A stretch of 64,000 nt of DNA, from the NCBI RefSeq assembly GCF_045679555.1, contig NC_092096.1, positions 22,041,211 through 22,105,210 on the forward strand, given 5' to 3'. Of the stretch, positions 1-13,720 are shown in pieces. Origin of the DNA: Salvelinus alpinus (lineage: Eukaryota; Chordata; Actinopteri; Salmoniformes; Salmonidae). The stretch's first letter is position 1. Each line of letters opens with the position of its first letter. The notes under the pieces are model-generated. The model was not told the DNA's origin. It ran no database searches and saw nothing but the letters and a program-made list of their open reading frames with translations. The translations under genes were made by a program, and so were the position numbers.

Positions 1-432
1 CTAGATGGAAAGAGAAACCAGTTATTACATGAAAGGATTTCCAAAACAACACCCGCAGGGGGATCGAGATGCAATTACTTACAGGAGCAACGCAATTACA
101 GAGGTGACACATTGTGACACAACCCTCCCGTGTCTCCACTAGCTGACCGCATCAGGGATGCACTTCAAATTTGTGCCAGCGAGCGCCATCTAACCGCTAT
201 GCTGCCGTGTCTGCCTCATGTGCGTGGTCAAGTAATGGTAAAAGCAGGAGTGTTTTCTCCTAAAATATTTGATCGTCTGAAAATGGCCTCAAGTAGCACC
301 ATTACCCGGTGCCAGACAGGGCACATTATGATATCTTAGTAGGGTTTTGAGTTAAATACTTCTCAAATTAAGCCAGACCTCCCTGCCCTAGCAGTCTTAA
401 CATTCTCTGCCTGATATTATACTTTGCCATAA
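1..432. other. Unassigned intergenic DNA
   Basis: I see no gene, RNA or recognisable repeat here. The short open frame at 130-339 has no family resemblance, no splice support and begins at a GTG, so it is not called. Confidence 0.5.
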
Positions 433-1046
433 AACCTGACTTTAAGCCCATATCTATAAAGCCTGACTTTAAGCCCATCTCCATAAAGCCTGACTTTAAG
501 CCCATCTCTATAAAGCCTGAATTTAAGCCCATCTCCATAACGCCTGACTTTAAGTCCATCTCCATAAAGCCTGACTTTAAGCCCATCTCTATAAAGCCTG
601 ACTTTAAGCCCATCTCTATAAAGCCTGACTTTAAGCCCATCTCTATAAAGCCTGACTTTAAGCCCATCTCCATAAAGTCTGACTTTAAGCCCATCTCTAT
701 AAAGCCTGACTTTAAGCCCATCTCTATAAAGCCTGACTTTAAGCCCATCTCCATAACGCCTGACTTTAAGCCTATCTCCATAAAGTCTGACTTTAAGCCC
801 ATCTCTATAAAGCCTGACTTGGAGCCCATCTCTATAAAGCCTGACTTTAAGCCCATCTCCATAAAGTCTGACTTTAAGCCCATCTCTATAAAGCCTGACT
901 TTAAGCCCATCTCTATAAAGCCTGACTTTAAGCCCATCTCCATAACGCCTGACTTTAAGCTCATCTCCATAAAGTCTGACTTTAAGCTTATCTCTATAAA
1001 GCCTGACTTGGAGCACATATTCATAAAGCCTGACTTTAAGCCCATT
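433..1046. repeat. 27-bp minisatellite, about 23 copies
   Basis: Tandem units carry the core CTGACTTTAAGCCCATCTC followed by a short TATAAAGC or CATAAAGC part. Units differ by a few substitutions (for example CCATAACG for CTATAAAG, and TTGGAG for TTTAAG). Because 27 is a multiple of three, the array stays open in several frames on both strands (repeating GLKSGFIEM on the minus strand). These are arithmetic artefacts, not proteins. Confidence 0.93.
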
Positions 1047-1960
<914 letters not shown>

Positions 1961-2175
1961 TGCGCTTACATACGTGCATGTTCATGCATGTATATGATTT
2001 TGAGGGCTTGTACTCCAGCAAGAATCCGAAAACAAGCTTAGGATAACTCTCTGGTCTGTTCTCCTTCCCTCTGGCCACTTGTTTGTGAAAGGAGTCATTG
2101 AGCTCCACATGCACACCAGCCAAACATTAGCCCTCCAATAACATCCATTACACTGCTGTGATGTCAAACACAGCG

Positions 2176-2288
2176 GGTACGTCCCAAAAGGCACCCTATT
2201 CCCTATATAGTGCACTACTCTTGACTCCAAGCCCTATGAGCCCTGGTCAAAAGTAGTGCACTAGGGAATAGGGTGCCAGTATGGAACA
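2176..2288. mobile_element. Palindromic MITE-like repeat, family A
   Basis: A roughly 110-bp imperfect palindrome. One arm reads GGCACCCTATTCCCTATATA, followed by GTGCACTAC. The opposite arm returns as AGTGCACTAGGGAATAGGGTG. The same repeat recurs near 7.9, 10.2, 16.3, 21.5, 24.0, 35.7 and 37.3 kb, with partial copies elsewhere. A dispersed palindrome with diverged copies is typical of a non-autonomous element; no transposase is encoded. Confidence 0.8.
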
Positions 2289-2313
2289 CATGCAGAGTGG
2301 ATAGCTCTGTCTC

Positions 2314-2693
2314 TGTAACGGTTTTCTTCCAGGGGTGAAGGAGAGGACCAAAGTGCAGCGCGGCTAGTGTTAAACATGTTTAATAAAGAACAAGTGAAAC
2401 ACTACAAACAACACTACAAAATAACAAATGTGCAAAAACCGAGACAGACCTATCTGGTGCAGACAATCACAGAGACAGGAAACAAACACCCACAAAATCC
2501 CAACACAAAACAAGCCTCCTATATATGATTCTCAATCAGGGACAACGATTACCATCTGCCTCTGATTGAGAACCATATTAGGCTGGACATAGAAACAGAC
2601 AAACTAGACACACAACATAGAATTCCCACCCAGCTCACGTCCTGACCAACTAAACACATACAAAACAACAGAAAACAGGTCAGGAACGTGACA
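2314..2693 (-). mobile_element. Solo LTR, 380 bp
   Basis: Read on the minus strand it starts TGTCACG and ends CGTTACA, so it has the TG…CA ends of an LTR. It is flanked by the 5-bp direct repeat GTCTC (2309-2313 and 2694-2698). A TATA-like TATATATAGG lies on the minus strand near 2520 and a TTTATTAAAC run, an AATAAA-type context, near 2380. The element at 28137-28510 has related ends and also a 5-bp duplication. No internal coding region remains, as expected after recombination between two LTRs. Confidence 0.72.
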
Positions 2694-2696
2694 GTC

Positions 2697-3600
<904 letters not shown>

Positions 3601-4020
3601 ACTGAGACACCAGTATGGCCACAACCCTTTCTTTAGATCAGTAGAGCATGTGCAATACATGTCATGAGGAAGTAGTGATTTCAAAAGACACATCAATCAC
3701 ATGGCCTCAGAATACAATGTGTCCATTGTACCAGGAGACTACTAACACACAACGTAAACAGTTTTAGCATTCATTCAAATAAGCTCTGTGACACTGGCAA
3801 ATTAGAAATACAGTACCAGTCAAAAGTCTGGACACATCTACTCATTCAAGTGTTTTTCTTTATTTTTACTATAGAATAGTATTGAAGACATCAAAACTAT
3901 GAAATAACACATATGGAATCATGTAGTAACCAAAAAAATGTTATATTTGATATTCTTCAAAATAGCCACCCTTTGCCTTGATGACAGCTTTGCACACTCT
4001 TGGCTTTCTCTCAACCAGCT

Positions 4021-4332
4021 TCACCTGGAAATGCTTTTCCAACTGTCTTGAAGGAGTTCCCACATATTCTGAGCACTTGTTGGCTGCTTTTCCTTCACTC
4101 TGCGGTCCAATTCATCCCAAACCATCTCGATTGGGTTGAGGTTGGGTGATTGTGGAGGCCAGGTCATCTGATGCGGCACTCCATCACTGTCCTTCTTGGT
4201 CAAATAGACCTTACACAGCCTGGAGGTGTTTTGGGTCATTGTCCTGTTGAAAACCGTTATGATGACACACCAAATGGGTTTGATGGATCGCGGGAAAAGA
4301 GCAGGAATAGGCTTTTGTAAGCTACAGTCCAA
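4021..4332 (-). pseudogene. Tc1 transposase C-terminal fragment
   Basis: An open stretch of about 100 residues contains PNLNPIEMVWDELDRRVKEK, diagnostic of the Tc1/mariner catalytic C-terminus. The upstream helix-turn-helix and first two catalytic acids are absent, so the product cannot be active. Confidence 0.8.
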
Positions 4333-5138
4333 GCTATGTCTTCCAATGGTGCGACAGCTGTCTGAATGAAAGATTATCCAACTTGAATAAACGTTTGGAG
4401 GTAAATGACAGCGGTGGTGTAGTCTACGGTGATACGGATATCACTTATTATTTGTATCTATATTGCGCATTGATGTGAATCATACTGCTGCTCTCTCATT
4501 TAGCTATTTGCGCCATACGGATTGTGGTTGTTGTGGATGGCTGATCACAAATCTAAGTGTGTATTTGAACCCAATAATGGTTGAATTCAAGAAGTTTAAG
4601 CTGCCTATCAATCATTTGTGAACAGCCATTGTTTTTGAAACCAGTGGGCAGCCAGTCAAAAATGCCCTCTTGCAACAGCTGCATAGTGCGGATCCCAGTC
4701 TATGGAATACAAGTGAGGCTTTTATTGCTCAATCTAATTCATGCTGATAAAAAATAAATAATCCATAGGCCTAATGGACACATGGTCAAACTCACACACT
4801 TTTGATCGACTTAAAAGGGGCAATCTGTAGTTGCTACATCTATTTTTGGACTTATAATGTATATATATATATATATATATACAGTTGAAGTCAGAAGTTT
4901 AGATACACCTAAGCCAAATACAATTAAACTCAGTTTCACAATTCCTGACATTTAAACCTAGTAACAATTCCCTGTCTTAGGTCAGTTAGGATCACCACTT
5001 TATTTTAAGAATGTGAAATGTCAGAATAATAGTAGAGAGAATGATTTATTTCAGCTTTTATTTATTTCATCACATTCCCAGTGGGTCAGAAGTTTACATA
5101 CACTCAATTAGTATTTGATAGCATTGCCTTTAAAATGT

Positions 5139-5498
5139 TTAATTTGGGTCAAATGTTTCGGGTAGCCTCCCACAACCTTCCCACAATAAGTTGGATGAAT
5201 TTTGGCCCATTCCTCCTGACAGAGCTGGCTTTTTCAGTTCTGCACACAAATGTTCTATAGGATTGAGGTCAGGGCTTTGTGATAGCCACTCCAATACCTT
5301 GACTTTGTTGTCCTTAAGCCATTTTGCCACAACTTTGGAAGTATGCTTGGGGTCAATGTCCATTTGGAAGACCCATTGCGACCAAGCTTTAACTTCCTGA
5401 CTGATGTCTTGAGATGTTGCTTCAATATAACCACATACTTTTCTTTCCTCATGATGCCATCTATTTTGTGAAGCACCACCACAACATGATGCTGCCAC
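5139..5498 (-). pseudogene. Tc1 transposase, catalytic C-terminal part
   Basis: Contains [16 protein letters not shown] (second catalytic Asp in the DPKHT context) and [10 protein letters not shown] (third acid). Frame breaks separate it from the N-terminal part, so it is a dead copy. Confidence 0.88.
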
Positions 5499-5784
5499 CC
5501 CCGTGCTTCAAGGTTGGGATGGTGTTCTTCGGCTTGCAAGCATCCCCCTTTTTCCTCCAAACATAAAGATGGTCATTATGGCCAAACAGTTCTATTTTCG
5601 TTTCATCAGACCAGAGAACATTTCTCCAAAAAGTACAATCTTTGTCCCCATGTGCAGTTGCAAACCGTAGTCTGGCTTTTTTATGGTGGTTTTGGAGCAG
5701 TGGCTTCTTCCTTGCTGAGCGGCCTTTCAGGTTATGTCGATATAGGACTCGTTTTACTGTGGATATAGATACTTTTGTACCTGT

Positions 5785-5991
5785 TTACTCCAGCATCTTC
5801 ACAATGTCCTTTGCTGTTGTTCCGGGATTGATTTGCACTTTTCGCACCAAAGTCTGTTCATCTCTAGGAGACAGAACGCTTCTCCTTCCTGAGCGGTATG
5901 ACGGCTGCGGGGTCCCATGGTGTTTATACTTTCGTACTATTGTTTGTACAGATGAACATGGTGCCGGCAGGCATTTGTAAATTGCTCCCAA
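5785..5991 (-). pseudogene. Tc1 transposase, N-terminal DNA-binding part
   Basis: Encodes TIVRKYKHHGTPQPSYRSGR, the junction of the two helix-turn-helix domains that bind the terminal repeats in Tc1 transposases, then LSPRDEQTLVRKV. It is separated from the catalytic part by frame disruptions. Confidence 0.8.
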
Positions 5992-7020
5992 GTATGAACC
6001 AGATTTGTGGAGGTCTACAAATTTCTTTCTGAGGTCTTGGCTGATTTCTTTTGATTTGCCATGATGTCAAGCAAAGAGGCACTGAGTTTGAAGGCAGGCC
6101 TTGAAATACATCCACAGGTACACCTCCAATTGACTCAAATTATGTCCATTAGCCAATCAGAAGCTTCTAAAGCCATGACATAATTATTTTGAATTTTCCA
6201 AGCTGTTTAAAGGCACAGTCAACTTAGTGTATGTAAACTTCTGACCCACTGAAATTGTGATACAGTAAATTCTAAGTGAAATAATCTGTCTGTAATCAGT
6301 TGTTGGAAAAATTACTTGTGTCATGCACAAAGTAGATGTCCTAACCGACTTGCCAAAATTATAGTTTGTTATTAACAAGAAATTTGTGAAGTGGTTGAAA
6401 AACGAGTTTTAATGACTGCCGACTTCAACTGTATATCCATTGACTCTTGAAGAATATAACTTTTAAATGCCTCATGAGCCTGGTTCAACTGTCACACTCC
6501 ATGAGAACCCAAAATATAAGCTTGTTTTTCTCCAATGTTTGCAAACATTATAAATATGAACAAACACTGTATAGCCTCTTAACATGGTTAAAACAATCAT
6601 TTTGATATCATGGATGGTCAGTCCTTGCATCCATAGATCTGTCTATTAATCTGAGAGTGGTTACATTTCTACAGGCCCATCCCTCAGATCTTTACCAAAA
6701 CAGAGGCGGGGCAGCCGTTTTGTGGATTTGTGGATTTGCCCTTTAATCTGTGGATTTGCCCTTTAAACAGCGGTCACCAACAAAAAGGTAAACAATAGGC
6801 CTATAGCAAATGCAGCATTTGGCATTCATTTTTCACATGTAAATTGCACTTTTCAGTAGTGCTCAAAGCATGCCATTCCATGAGCGCAGCATTTTTTCCC
6901 CAACTTGAATCAATGAGTCCGATCAGTCCTCCATGACAACAAAATCATAAACAACAGAATATGGCTGGCTAATTAGTCCTTCGTTTTGGGGTTATGCTCG
7001 TCGTTTCTGTTTGCTTATTT

Positions 7021-7205
7021 GGGGTGGCAGGTAGCCTAGTGGTTAAAACATTGGGCCAGTAACCGAAAGGTTGCTGGATTGAATCCCCGAGCTGACAAGG
7101 TAAAAATCTGTTGTTCTGCCACTGAATAAGGCAGTTAACCTACCGTTCCCCGGCAGCCTGTCATTGTAAATAAGAATTTGTTCTTAACTGACTTGCCTAG
7201 TTAAA
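7021..7205 (+). mobile_element. tRNA-derived SINE, HpaI-like
   Basis: The head contains GGCAGGTAGCCTAGTGGTTA (A-box region) and GGTTGCTGGATTGAATCCCC (B-box region). The tail is AATAAGAATTTGTTCTTAAC then TGACTTGCCTAGTTAAAT. This organisation matches salmonid HpaI-type SINEs as I know them. It sits between the TTAA-ended repeat and the truncated right end of the outer Tc1. Confidence 0.85.
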
Positions 7206-7413
7206 TTGAAATATATATATATAATTTGAGCAGTTCTTGCCATAATATGGACTTGGTCTTTTAGCTGTCATCAAGGCAAAGGGTGGCTACTTTGAAGAAT
7301 CTCAAATATAAGATATATTTTGATTTGTTTAACACTGTTTTGGTTACTACATGATTCCATATGTGTTATTTCATAGTTTTGATGTCTTCACTATTATTCA
7401 ACCTTTCAAATGT

Positions 7414-7874
7414 AGCTATGACAACAGGGACACATGATATGGAGCTGCTAGTGTGCAAATATGTGTGATATTCTAGTGTGTGTGCGTGTATATGTGCATG
7501 TGTGTGTGTTTTGATTCTGTTCAAAAATATTCTGAGTGTGTGTACAAGTCTTTCGTCACCAGATGATGACTCAACTGCTAGAGAAACCACTGGACCATTC
7601 ATCTGCAGCTGGCTGCATTCATCACAGCCCTTCATGATCAGTGAGGATTACCACTCACTCTACTGGCAGAAGTCCTCTGTGTGTGTGCGTGTGTGTGCGT
7701 GTGTGCTCGCGCATTCTCCCATTCTGTGTCCTAGAAGGGAAGTGTAATCTCTCTTGGGGAAAGTGGATGGTGTCAGCACCATGCTCGGCTGTGGCTGTAA
7801 CATAGTATTTATAGAGGATGAGGAAGCAACACTCCTGCTGTACCTAATGGCTATATCCTATGGTGCCACACAGT
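7414..7874. other. Intergenic DNA with degenerate TG runs
   Basis: Degenerate TG/TGTGCG runs lie near 7475-7510 and 7678-7710. The intervening open frames are low-complexity read-through and are not called. Confidence 0.45.
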
Positions 7875-7999
7875 AGGGTGCCACACCAAATGGCACCCTA
7901 CTCCCTATATAGTGCACTTCTTTTGACCAGGGCCCTATGGGCTCAAGGGCTTTGGTCATAAGTTGTGCACTTTCTAGGGAATAGGGGGCCATTTGGGAG
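7875..7999. mobile_element. Palindromic MITE-like repeat, family A
   Basis: Arms TGGCACCCTACTCCCTATAT and the inverse AGGGAATAGGGGGCCATTTG enclose the GGGCCCTATGGGCTC centre. Same family as 2176-2288. Confidence 0.8.
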
Positions 8000-9240
8000 T
8001 CAGCCCAGGAAGCAAGCTCTCCAATGGTAGAGGGGGTGTGAGATTCCCTGTGCCCCAGTGACTCAGATGCTGTTACTATAATTCTTGGGACCGAGGAAGA
8101 GAAAGTTGCAAAATAGCAGGGTACAGTTTAGACTTGTGGGTCTCTCTTCCTCCTTTGGTATGCGTTAGGTCAGTGTCTAAAATAAGTTCTGGACGTCAAA
8201 GTCTGCCAGAGACAGCAAGCAGGCCAAGGCAACTCGGTGGCTGTTTTCAGCTTGAGCAAATAAAGTTGATCTGCCCATGAGAACGGACCTGGGTTGACTA
8301 TGTAATAGAATATGAACTGTTATTGTTGACGTCATCGTAAATGTCTCCACTCTGTGTGCAACATGAGCCAATGCTAAGGATATAGGAGGACAGTCTTAGA
8401 CCTGGGACAAAACAAATATAAAATACTTTCAAATACTTGAGGTGTGCTTGATTTACTTTGCCCAGTACAATAGAACCAATGGAGTAGCCTCTAAAACAGT
8501 GCAAAGCTATATCAAGCACGTCCATTTGACTGATGTAGTTGAAGCATGCAGGTCTGTTGTACAGCTACAACTGTTATAGTTGTGGTCAGATGTTTATGCC
8601 AGTGGATATGGCTCTACTCCATGCCAATGCTGAAGAGATATAATGAATTGTCAGGAGATGGGATGTATGGACAGACACATCAACTGACAATGTCCTAATA
8701 TGGATGCCGTACCCATCAGAACAGGTCCGGGTGTTGTTATTCTCCTGTAATTATGGCTGCATACAGTTTACTTTAGGCACTATTCTTTGTGTTCGGTTAT
8801 AGAGCTACATTGATTGCAGAGTCTGCTCCCTCAGGACATTTGATTCTGCTGCCCTTCAGAATATACTGTAGAAGGTTCCTTCGAGTTCAAAGAGGCCCTC
8901 TGCCGTGCCGAATTACACACTACTATTTCCTCAAAGAGAATTCACAAACAGATCCCACATCTTATTAACGTGGTAAAGTTATCTATGTTATATGGAGCTT
9001 TCACTTTTCCGTCTAATTTAGCTGCGAAGGGTCTTGGTCGATTCCCTCTAATTGTGGCTTTAGGTTTTCTTCTAACCCCTGGGCAGTAAAAAATATACTT
9101 GTTATGATGTTATTATTTTATGTTAGGAGACAGCTTTTTCATATGAGCAATGCAGATATTGCATTAAGACGATAAAAGAGTTAGGACTTTCACTGCTGGC
9201 ACATAGAAGAGATGTTTTTAAGAATGTACAAGTCACATTG

Positions 9241-9242
<2 letters not shown>
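8000..9242. other. Intergenic DNA, no gene recognised
   Basis: No supportable gene. The stretch near 8420-8530 (AGGTGTGCTTGATTTACTTT and neighbours) resembles a dispersed salmonid repeat, but I cannot fix its ends. Confidence 0.4.

Positions 9243-9276
<34 letters not shown>
9243..9276. repeat. (AT)n microsatellite
   Basis: About 17 AT dinucleotides without interruption. Confidence 0.95.
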
Positions 9277-9278
<2 letters not shown>

Positions 9279-10205
9279 ACCCTTTGCTAGGCCACATGCC
9301 AGAGACGGACTGGCCATAGAGCAACTCTGGCAAATGTCAGATAGGCTGGTTGAAATTGTTTGTTTGGCTATTAATAGGGTCCTCAAGAAAAAAAAATGGC
9401 TGGTGTGGGGACCTCAAGGGAAAAAATGGTCCGGTGTGTTCGACATGCCCCAGTTGTTTTCTGGTCCCAGTCCACCCCTGGAACATGGGTAATGATTCAA
9501 CACTTTAAATGGCAGAATGCTTTTAGAATGTAGAGTCACATTGCAAAACTGTCTCATGGACACATTACAAGAGAAAATAGGCCCCATGTAGAAAATACAG
9601 CAGTGCTTCTCTGCCAGTCGAAACCCGATCTGACCTTAATCTTCCATGTTCAATACTTCTCATCTCTACTAGAACGAAATCGGATGACTTCACACAGCAC
9701 TGATTGGCAGGTAATCCTGTTTGAAGCGGGAAATCAGAGTTTGGATACCGAACCATACTGTAATCCGTTTAGATACACAGTCCAGATATGGATTTCCGAA
9801 TGTTTTTATTTTTTACATGTTATCTAGAGATTTAATTATAAATCAAAAGTGAAAGTGCTTCAGTTGGTGCATTTGGTGCTTCTGGTGCATTGTAGCAGTT
9901 TTGTGACACTGTGCATACGGGGAATATTAGGCCTAGATGGTGAACAACGTCCTGCCTCAATTACTGTGTTGTGTGTTCACTGTGTTCTTGGGCTGAGCTC
10001 ATAGTAGACCTTCTTCAATTCTAATAAGCTCCAGAGATGCAGGCATGCCTCGTAATAGAATGGTTGATGATACTGTACATCATCATACCTAATGGATACT
10101 AGAAACATCCTCACTCTTTAGAGACAGCGGTTGATCTCTGCCAGGTATCCATGGCGATGGATTTTATATTTTAATTGCTGGATTGCCTCCTTACCAGTTT
10201 GGTTG
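9277..10205. other. Intergenic DNA, possible degraded repeat
   Basis: 9297-9480 contains CAGAGACGGACTGGCCATAG and ends in a roughly inverse TCCCAGTCCACCCCTG, suggesting an old palindromic repeat. The rest is unassigned. Confidence 0.35.
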
Positions 10206-10323
10206 AGTTCCAAATGGTACCCTTTTCCCTTTGCATGTATAGTGCTTTACTTTTGACCAGGGCCCATAGGAGTCAAAAGTAGTAGACTACAATGTATAGT
10301 GAATAGGATGCCATTTGAGATGC
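10206..10323. mobile_element. Palindromic MITE-like repeat, family A, diverged
   Basis: Arms CAAATGGTACCCTTTTCCCT and AATAGGATGCCATTTGAGAT around TTGACCAGGGCCCATAGG. More diverged than the 2.2-kb copy. Confidence 0.72.
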
Positions 10324-10605
10324 CCCATTTGGAAAGCACTCTCTGATGTAGAATGTAATATGCTAAGGGACCCTATCCATCAACTGAGATTCAAGGATAA
10401 ATCAAATCCATCATTCAAAAAATGTACTTGACACAACAATGATTGCAGTGTTAAAAGCAATTACATAATCACTCATATGTTTGGACTTAACCTGGTAACC
10501 CGTTATTGAATATAAGAATGCCTTGTAGATTATTGCTATTATTTTGGAAAAATGAAATACAAAAAATAGAATTTTGTCCAAAAGACTAGTATCCACTGAA
10601 GCGGT

Positions 10606-10758
10606 CCTGGGCCCCCCCTGGGTGCACGTTTTAGTTGTGCCCTACCGTGGCACTACACAGCTGATTAAAATGATCAAAGCTTGATGATGAGTTGGTTATT
10701 TGAATCAGCTGTGTAGTGCTAGGGGGAAAAACTAAAATGTGCAACCAGGGTGGGGTGT
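10606..10758. mobile_element. Palindromic MITE-like repeat
   Basis: One arm contains GGCACTACACAGCTGATTAA and the other returns as AATCAGCTGTGTAGTGCTAG, with GGGTGCACGTTTTAGTT mirrored by AACTAAAATGTGCAACC. The internal sequence is AT-rich, so it can fold as one long hairpin. No coding content. Confidence 0.75.
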
Positions 10759-10950
10759 GGGAGGGGAATCAGTAGTGATTGTTTGACAGCTGTGAATGGC
10801 ACCTTTACAAGGTAAAGTAGTGTCATTAATCAGGTCCTGTAATTCCTTTAGGTTTAAGTTCTACATAGAGATGCTAACAGACTGTAAAGCAGGGTCATTT
10901 TCATTTCCTTCATCGACTAAACAGATCCCCTGGGCATAGAGTTGACTGTT

Positions 10951-11996
<1,046 letters not shown>

Positions 11997-12422
11997 CCAG
12001 TCATTACTTACCTCTTTAAATCATCCTCCAGCTAGACTAGAAATGTAAAAGCAATAGACCGATGGTCGGCAGCCTTGTCACGAGGCAAACCAACGTTTTG
12101 CTGAGCTACACCACTCATTGCCTCAAACCCAATCAGGGTTATTTGTATCAACTTTCTATAGTGCTTGAGGATATGAAATACTCCCATCTCGCTGCCTTTG
12201 CTTTTAAATGACTATAATTTGAATAGTGGAAGTGCACAAAGAGGGCCGGTCTACAGTTTGACGTCATCTAGCACTCTGAACGCTGCCATTATTCTACCAA
12301 ACACCTTCACTCAATGCTTTGTTTGCTAACATCAGCAGTTGAATTTAATCCATGTATCGTAGCTTGGGATTTTGTACCACAGAAAAAAACTATAAGATGC
12401 ACATTGTACAGATGTAGGATCT

Positions 12423-13443
12423 ACAAATTCAAAAAGGCACTCGCACATCTGAGCAATCTTATTTGCAGGTGCATGGCATCAATTGAACAAGATGAAGGAA
12501 AAGGAAACCGCACACTGCTCTTGATAGTATCACCGATATTTAATAAGCTTACGTATCGGCCACACGGCCTTCGTCAGAGCTTTTGGGATTTTTTGAAAGT
12601 TGCACCCTTATGTAGACCTGGCTCCACCCACATCCGTTCTACACATCGAAGGGGGTTGGAGGCAAAGGAAAATAAATAAGTGCTACCAAATATAACAATG
12701 TGCATTTCATAAATATTACAAAAGTGTATAAATAAGGCGTATTGAACACTTCTGTATAATCTCAATGAGGACATAGCAAGTTCATTAGTCATTGGGTACA
12801 GCATAACATACAAAGGCATTTCATCATTAAGTCCTTTTGGAAACAATGTCTGGAGGGTGAAAATCCCAAAACATTCTCTTTTACTCAGAGTATTATTAAT
12901 ATCACCTCCCCTGTCTGATATCTTAACTTTCTCTATGCCACAAAATCTAAAGGTGGAAATGTCATGCTTCATGTCATTGAAATGTACAGCGACTGGATAA
13001 TCCCTGTCGTTTCTCCTGATTGAACTTTTATGTTCACTAATTCTCTGTTAATGATGAAATGCCTTTGTATGTTATGCTGTGAATTGGAACATGAAATGTG
13101 TGTCTCTTGTAGATTATTCTGACGTTTTTCATATGATGTACCCAATGACTAATGAACTTGCTATGTCCTCATTGAGATTATACAGAAGTGTTCAATACGC
13201 CTTATTTATACACTTTTGTAATATTTATGAAATGCACATTGTTATATTTGGTAGCACTTATTTATTTTCCTTTGCCTCCAACCCCCTTCGATGTGTAGAA
13301 CGGATGTGGGTGGAGCCAGGTCTACATAAGGGTGCAACTTTCAAAAAATCCCAAAAGCTCTGAGGAAGGCCGTGTGGCCGATACGTAAGCTTATTAAATA
13401 TCGGTGATACTATCAAGAGCAGTGTGCGGTTTCCTTTTCCTTC
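12423..13443 (-). mobile_element. Penelope-like retroelement remnant with an inverted terminal copy
   Basis: On the minus strand, from about 13050 to 12840, the reading RISEHKSSIRRNDRDYPVAV, then HFNDMKHD, then KISDRGGDINNTLSKRE and TLFPKGLNDEMPL matches the GIY-YIG endonuclease C-terminus of Penelope-like reverse transcriptases. The reverse transcriptase itself is missing (5' truncation). About 330 bp downstream of the coding end (12493-12827) recurs in inverse orientation at 13050-13443; the right copy holds about 58 extra bases at 13081-13138. Penelope-like elements are known for inverted or direct pseudo-LTRs. A 15-bp flanking duplication supports one insertion event. Confidence 0.78.
12840..13050 (-). 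pseudogene. GIY-YIG endonuclease fragment of a Penelope-like element
   Basis: About 65 residues are readable, from RISEHKSSIRRNDRDYPVA through GLNDEMPLYVML. The GIY and YIG motifs themselves lie upstream and are lost at the truncation, so this cannot be an active nuclease. It terminates near the start of the inverted-repeat arm. Confidence 0.75.
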
Positions 13444-13720
13444 ACAGATGTAGGATCTGAATTTGATCTATATTGTCACAGCAAAAATAATCCTCCAGCA
13501 ACAGGATTTGAACATTTATTCCATAAGGTTGTTTGATCGGTGGTTATGCTATTAGCTGGCCAAAAGTAGGCTACATGAAAGCGCAATACTGTTAATATAA
13601 CCGTGTGTTAAACAGGTTTTCAGTAAATTTATGTAAATCACGAAGCTCATCTGCATTACCTGCGAGGCAGGAAAATTCTCAGCAACAAAAGAGTGATCAA
13701 ATTAAGATCCTATACCTGTA

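Larger units (their letters stand above)
4882..6431 (-). mobile_element. Inner Tc1-like transposon, near full length (1.55 kb)
   Basis: The ends are CAGTTGAAGTCAGAAGTTTA at the left and the mirrored CGACTTCAACTG at the right, inserted in a TA-rich target (TATA on both sides). Internally it has decayed transposase on the minus strand, with N-terminal DNA-binding residues at 5785-5991 and catalytic C-terminus at 5139-5498. The fragment at 34639-35321 belongs to the same family. Confidence 0.9.
4811..6767. mobile_element. TTAA-ended MITE-like repeat carrying an inserted Tc1
   Basis: The left end reads TTAAAAGGGGCAATCTG. The right end reads GATTTGCCCTTTAA twice in succession, so the terminal inverted repeats are about 14 bp and start with TTAA, as in piggyBac-type non-autonomous elements. 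Without the inner Tc1 the repeat is about 0.4 kb. I recognise the sequence as a common salmonid interspersed repeat from memory; superfamily assignment is inference. Confidence 0.55.
3811..7413 (-). mobile_element. Outer Tc1-like transposon, interrupted and truncated
   Basis: The left end begins CAGTACCAGTCAAAAGT after a TA dinucleotide. The mirrored right-end sequence (TTCATAGTTTTGATGTCTTC) lies at 7369-7388 and breaks off before the terminal ~85 bp. Within 4021-4332 the minus strand encodes the transposase C-terminal motif SPNLNPIEMVWDELDRR, the last catalytic acid of the DDE/DDD triad. The N-terminal half is missing. A TTAA-ended repeat, another Tc1 and a SINE sit between the two ends. The copy at 62831 to the window end is the same family. 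Confidence 0.8.
12408..13720. mobile_element. Short TIR repeat split by a Penelope-like insertion
   Basis: Its left end (TACAGATGTAGGATCT at 12407-12422) is repeated at 13444-13458, where the element continues to an inverted right end AAGATCCTATACCTGTA at 13720. The internal part (13459-13720) has no coding content. The 15-bp sequence present on both sides of 12423-13443 is best read as the target-site duplication of the inserted retroelement. Confidence 0.6.
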
